This document shows positions 23,981-26,770 of a stretch of DNA of 26,770 bases, piece after piece. The translations under genes were made by a program, and so were the position numbers. Source of the DNA: RGIG9041 sp045593905 (GTDB lineage Bacteria > Bacillota > Clostridia > Oscillospirales > QAKW01); assembly GCA_045593905.1 (NCBI GenBank), contig JAZNXL010000073.1, positions 1 through 26,770 on the forward strand, written 5' to 3'. The notes beneath the pieces were generated by a model, which saw nothing but the letters and a program-made list of their open reading frames with translations, did no database searches and was not told where the DNA came from. The stretch's first letter is position 1. Every line of letters begins with the position of its first letter.

Positions 23981-24835
23981 TCAGTTATTGTTAGCGGTTA
24001 TCTCTTGGTAAATATTTGCGATTTTACCGGCGCGAACTCCTGCTGTTTTTATAAACTCCTCAAGCGTAAGCTTGTCATATATCAGGTCTTCTTTATCAGT
24101 GGAATGAGAACGAACTTTAAATTCAAAATTAAGTATTTTTTGCTTTGGCTTATTTTGTAGTCTTTCAATAGCAGTTTGCCAATTTATTTTACCGTCATAA
24201 GGTAAAAAATGCAGGTCGTCAAAACCCGAAGGGATACCTTCAGGGCTTCTCAAACCAAGGTTATCGTTAATATGTGTCATTATAAGTCGGTCACCGTATG
24301 CTGCCAAAAAATCGGTATTGTGCGGATAGCAAAAATCGTGGCCAGAATCCCAGCAAAAACCAACGTGTTGTCGGTTTTTATAACGTGTCATAAGCGCTTC
24401 AAGATATTCTTCGCCTTCAAGGTTTTCAAAAGCGACCAAAATATCTTTTTTCTCGGCGTGGTCAACCATATTATCAAAAAAACTAAAATTAAGCGGTTCA
24501 CTCGGAAAGGTGTAATAAAGTCCCGACCAACCGTGTATTACCATTAACGGAATATCAAACTGTGCGCAAGCATCAATGCAACTCATAACGTCTTCTTTAA
24601 TTTCGGCAGACTCGGGTAAGGCGGGATGCCATAGTAAATTAATGTCTTTGTGTGGCGCGTGCAATGATTGAATTATCATATTGTTGGCTTTAACACAAGT
24701 ATCAAGCTCACATAAATTTAAATCTTTTGACCAAACCGGCGAAACTGCAAAAAAACCTGCTCTTTTTAACAGTTCGATAACCTGCGATACAGGTAAATCA
24801 TATTTAGGTTGTAAAGAAAACCCAATTTTGAGCAT
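23981..24835 (-). CDS. sugar phosphate isomerase/epimerase-like TIM-barrel protein
   Basis: 284 residues of the xylose-isomerase-like TIM barrel family. Metal and catalytic candidates fall at the usual strand ends: His59 in SLHAP, His101 in VIHGWSG, Glu137 in AFENLEG, Asp163 and His166 in CWDSGHD, His188 in THINDN, Asp214 in PYDGKINW and Glu238 in NFEFK. Members isomerise or epimerise sugars or sugar phosphates, and related endonuclease IV enzymes cut DNA; the sugar-type spacing favours an isomerase, but the substrate is unknown. GAGGT lies 6 nt before the ATG, with its own promoter upstream. Separate from pnuC, which has its own promoter. Confidence 0.85.
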   Translation of the reverse strand: MLKIGFSLQPKYDLPVSQVIELLKRAGFFAVSPVWSKDLNLCELDTCVKANNMIIQSLHAPHKDINLLWHPALPESAEIKEDVMSCIDACAQFDIPLMVIHGWSGLYYTFPSEPLNFSFFDNMVDHAEKKDILVAFENLEGEEYLEALMTRYKNRQHVGFCWDSGHDFCYPHNTDFLAAYGDRLIMTHINDNLGLRSPEGIPSGFDDLHFLPYDGKINWQTAIERLQNKPKQKILNFEFKVRSHSTDKEDLIYDKLTLEEFIKTAGVRAGKIANIYQEITANNN

Positions 24836-24868
24836 TTATTACCTCGTACAAAATATTTGCTACAAAAG

Positions 24869-24897
24869 ATTATATCACGGTGTTGTGGTTATGTAAA
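24869..24897 (-). promoter_or_regulatory. sigma-A promoter of the isomerase-like gene
   Basis: Minus strand TTTACA (24897-24892), 17 bp, TATAAT (24874-24869), about 35 bp before the ATG. Confidence 0.78.
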
Positions 24898-24967
24898 TTG
24901 TTTTAAGACAAATATTTGAAACAAAAATGTTTAAAATAAATTTATAAAAAACAAAGGAGAAAATACG

Positions 24968-25576
24968 TTGCCAAAAGCATTTGAATTTAAAAATAGAATA
25001 AACATAATAAGCTATGCTAACGTTGTTGGCAAGTTTGAGGGCGAGGGACCGCTTTCGAAACATTTTGATATGATAGTAAACGACGAATACTTTGGCGAAA
25101 AGACATATGAAAAAGCCGAAACCAAGCTTCAAAAGACTGCGCTCGACCTTGCACTTCAAAAGTCGCTTTTAAAAGCGACAGACCTTGACCTTATAGCGTC
25201 GGGTGACCTGCTAAATCAGTGTATGTCGTCATGTTATAGTGTAAGAGATATGGGCGTGTCGTATATTGGTCTTTTTGGTGCTTGCTCAACAATGACGCTA
25301 TCTACAATAGTGTCGGCATTAACGATTGAGTGCGGGTATTCTAAACTTGCAGCAGGTGTTACTTCGTCGCATTTTTGTACCGCTGAAAGACAGTTCCGTC
25401 AGCCGCTCAATTACGGCGGTCAAAAACCGCCAAGTGCTCAAAGAACGGTAACGGCAGGCGCAGCAGTTATTTTAGGTGCGCAAAAAAGCAACGTTTATAT
25501 TAAAAGCGTCTTAATCGGCAGTGTTGTTGATTTTTTGGTAACCGATGCCAATAATATGGGTGCGGCAATGGCACCT
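24968..25576 (+). pseudogene. spoVAD: stage V sporulation protein AD, C-terminally truncated
   Basis: Residues 1-203 match SpoVAD, the thiolase-fold dipicolinic-acid-binding subunit of the spore SpoVA channel: ASGDLLNQCMSSCY (77-90), IGLFGACSTMTLST (100-113), SSHFCTAERQFRQPLNYGGQKPPSAQRTVT (133-162) and VTDANNMGAAMAP (191-203). The family normally continues for another 130-140 residues (AAADTI.., a TGDLG motif, a GGSGCGCSA-like loop). None of that appears in any frame after 25576; the frame runs on with unrelated low-quality sequence to a stop at 25864. It starts with TTG after AAAGGAG, 9 nt away. Either a real truncation or rearrangement, or an assembly join. The missing part would hold one lobe of the thiolase fold, so this product should not work. 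Confidence 0.88.
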
Positions 25577-25590
25577 GATGATGTTAAAAT

Positions 25591-25626
25591 AAGACCATAC
25601 CCAACACACGAGGGTATGGTCTTTTT
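25591..25626 (+). terminator. Rho-independent terminator after the spoVAD junction
   Basis: A 12-bp stem (aagaccataccc / gggtatggtctt) with a 9-nt loop, followed by TTT and preceded by an A-run, 15 nt beyond the end of SpoVAD homology. It lies inside the read-through frame, which shows that this sequence was not originally coding here. Confidence 0.88.
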
Positions 25627-25852
25627 CTACACACAAATCTACATAAAGGGAGGCTTATCACACTACATAATCTACATTCATAAAAGACAAACTGTCAAAA
25701 ATAATTATCGTAAATTTCTGCTTTTTCTCTCTCGTGTTCTTAATCGCACTCTCTTGCAACCTAATGTTCAACCCAAGACACGCCGGCCTCCAGGGCGGCG
25801 GAGCAGTGATGTGGTGATTCAGATTATTAATGTGGGATTTTTTACAATTATG

Positions 25853-25861
25853 TGGTATAAT
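25853..25861 (+). promoter_or_regulatory. extended -10 promoter of the CDP-alcohol transferase gene
   Basis: TGG-TATAAT lies 35 bp before the start codon. No convincing -35 box at 17-18 bp. Confidence 0.45.
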
Positions 25862-25895
25862 TAGTTCGATAAAATTTTAGTTTATAGGTGAACAG

Positions 25896-26399
25896 ATGAC
25901 TAAGCGTATCGCAAATATACTTACTTCGTGTCGCATTCTCGGCAGTGTTTTGTTGTTGTTCTTTCCTGCATTTTCCTTAGGTTTTTATATCATATATTTC
26001 TTCTGCGGTTTAAGTGATATGCTTGACGGAACGATTGCGAGAAAAACGAACACCGTCAGTAGTTTCGGCTCAAAATTAGATACTGCCGCTGACTTTGTTT
26101 TTATGGCAGTATGCGCGGTTAAAATATTGCCTGTGATTAACATTTCCATTTGGATGTGGATATGGATAGTCATTATAGCAATTATTAAAACTGCGAATAT
26201 TGTTTTGGGATTTGTTTGCAGGAAAGAATTTGTAGCTTTACATACCGTTTTAAATAAAGCTACGGGATTATTGCTCTTTCTTCTGCCTTTTACGTTACAA
26301 TTTATTGAACTAAAATACAATTTTGCGGTTGTATGTGCAATAGCATCTATTTCCTCGATACAAGAATGCTACTACACAATAAAGGCAAATGAAAAATAA
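25896..26399 (+). CDS. CDP-alcohol phosphatidyltransferase family protein
   Basis: 167 residues, about five membrane segments. The complete family signature is present at residues 44-66: DGTIAR, eight residues, Gly, three residues, Asp, three residues, Asp (…FGSKLDTAAD), with a further Asp at 41. These Asp residues bind the metal and the CDP-diacylglycerol pyrophosphate. The enzyme joins an alcohol such as glycerol 3-phosphate or inositol to CDP-lipid at the membrane face. It is shorter than PgsA and resembles stand-alone Clostridia homologues of unknown head-group, so pgsA is not assigned. AGGTGA lies 4-5 nt before the ATG. It lies beyond the spoVAD junction, so its link to the rest of the window is uncertain. 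Confidence 0.88.
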   Translation: MTKRIANILTSCRILGSVLLLFFPAFSLGFYIIYFFCGLSDMLDGTIARKTNTVSSFGSKLDTAADFVFMAVCAVKILPVINISIWMWIWIVIIAIIKTANIVLGFVCRKEFVALHTVLNKATGLLLFLLPFTLQFIELKYNFAVVCAIASISSIQECYYTIKANEK

Positions 26400-26432
26400 G
26401 AACTTGTCGAGCAAACAGCAACAACGAGTTGC

Positions 26433-26461
26433 TTGTGATTCAGCCTAAACTCCGCTATAAT
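26433..26461 (+). promoter_or_regulatory. sigma-A promoter of the XRE regulator gene
   Basis: TTGTGA, 17 bp, TATAAT, about 30 bp before the start. A small hairpin (agcaac / gttgct, 26417-26433) just upstream could end the previous gene but lacks a T-run. Confidence 0.7.
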
Positions 26462-26491
26462 AAAAATACAGAAATAAAAGGCGGTAATGAT

Positions 26492-26770
26492 ATGGAAACT
26501 AAAGATATTATTCTCGAACTGAGAACTAAAAAAGGAATGTCGCAAGAAGAACTTGCAGAAAAGGTGTTCGTAACCCGTCAGGCGGTTTCTCGTTGGGAAA
26601 ACGGTGAAACTACGCCGAATACCGAAACATTAAAACTGTTATCAAAACTATTTGATGTATCTATCAATACGCTTCTCGGCTCTCCGCAAAAACTAATTTG
26701 TCAATGTTGCGGTATGCCTCTTGAAGATTCTAATACAAGTCGCGAAAAAGACGGCTTTTTCAATGAAGAA
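26492..26770 (+). CDS. XRE family regulator with zinc-ribbon-like motif (3' end outside window)
   Basis: The first 93 residues are visible and the frame is open at the window end. Residues 5-62 form a helix-turn-helix of the Cro/C1 type: LRTKKGMSQEELAEKVFVTRQAVSRWENGETTPNTETLKLLSKLFDVSINTLL. Residues 70-79 read CQCCGMPLED, and the text then enters 'DGFFNEE', the pattern of a small zinc-ribbon module that normally has a second Cys pair just downstream, beyond the window. Such proteins are DNA-binding repressors of unknown signal. Start at the ATG after GGCGG. Targets cannot be inferred. Confidence 0.85.
   Translation, partial: METKDIILELRTKKGMSQEELAEKVFVTRQAVSRWENGETTPNTETLKLLSKLFDVSINTLLGSPQKLICQCCGMPLEDSNTSREKDGFFNEE

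Larger units (their letters stand above)
25577..25895 (+). other. gene-poor stretch after the spoVAD break
   Basis: This 319-bp stretch holds a terminator (25591-25626), a GC-rich patch (about 25770-25806), a weak promoter and no confident gene. Frame 25671-25817 reads through a hydrophobic segment ending in Cys (VNFCFFSLVFLIALSC) like a lipoprotein signal, then ends soon after, but it has no ATG, GTG or TTG near the GGGAGG at about 25648. It looks like a gene remnant. The bases just after the spoVAD break can also be read ATG ATG TTA AAA TAA ahead of the terminator, as if they were the 3' end of a different gene. Confidence 0.5.

Noticed and set aside
25570..25600. Simple frameshift in spoVAD
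   Set aside because: The other two frames stop almost at once and do not resume SpoVAD sequence.
25577..25864. Continuation of the spoVAD reading frame as the real C-terminus
   Set aside because: The frame crosses a strong terminator and a GC-rich patch, and has none of the family's C-terminal motifs.

Overview
The window reads as a low-GC, endospore-forming Clostridia genome, probably an uncultured gut-type Oscillospirales or relative. Evidence for this: spoIVA, spoVAC and spoVAD; RNase M5; a comEC-holA pair; SmpB encoded beside its tmRNA; strong AAGGAGG-type ribosome binding sites; and sigma-A promoters with 17-bp spacers. The order-level placement is inference. No tRNA, rRNA, CRISPR array, insertion sequence or recombinase was seen.

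Layout. (1) 1-2.8 kb, minus strand: an operon with a perfect-consensus promoter encoding an E2/CAT-fold acyltransferase-like protein, smpB and an alpha/beta hydrolase, followed by the tmRNA gene ssrA on its own promoter. (2) 2.9-9.6 kb, plus strand, housekeeping and sporulation: gap (GAPDH), spoIVA, then comEC-holA-rnmV, each block with a promoter and terminator. (3) 9.7-21.2 kb, plus strand: one long operon for surface capture and ABC import of an unknown, probably carbohydrate, substrate. Its eight genes are a 1023-residue secreted solute-binding protein carrying a ~570-residue N-terminal extension, a first permease pair, a membrane-anchored NHL-propeller/TPR protein, a YIP1-like membrane protein, a secreted DUF5696-like protein and a second permease pair. 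No ATPase or regulator is present. (4) 21.2-24.9 kb: a ZIP metal transporter and a CmpB-type membrane protein (minus), spoVAC (plus), then pnuC behind an attenuator-like leader and a TIM-barrel sugar isomerase/epimerase-like gene (both minus). (5) 24.97-26.77 kb: a spoVAD gene whose homology stops after about 203 residues, then a gene-poor stretch with a terminator and a GC-rich patch, a CDP-alcohol phosphatidyltransferase and the start of an XRE regulator with a zinc-ribbon-like motif.

How the parts fit. SmpB and tmRNA form the trans-translation system. SpoIVA builds the spore coat base, and SpoVAC/SpoVAD belong to the dipicolinic acid channel. Here the usual spoVAC-spoVAD adjacency is broken by two opposite-strand genes, and spoVAD itself is broken, so either the spore channel operon was rearranged or the contig has a join near 25577.

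The strongest candidate for an undescribed system is the 9.7-21.2 kb operon: two permease pairs sharing one large, apparently non-lipidated binding protein and three accessory envelope proteins. Second are the pnuC leader, with mutually exclusive hairpins before the ribosome binding site, and the spoVAD junction.
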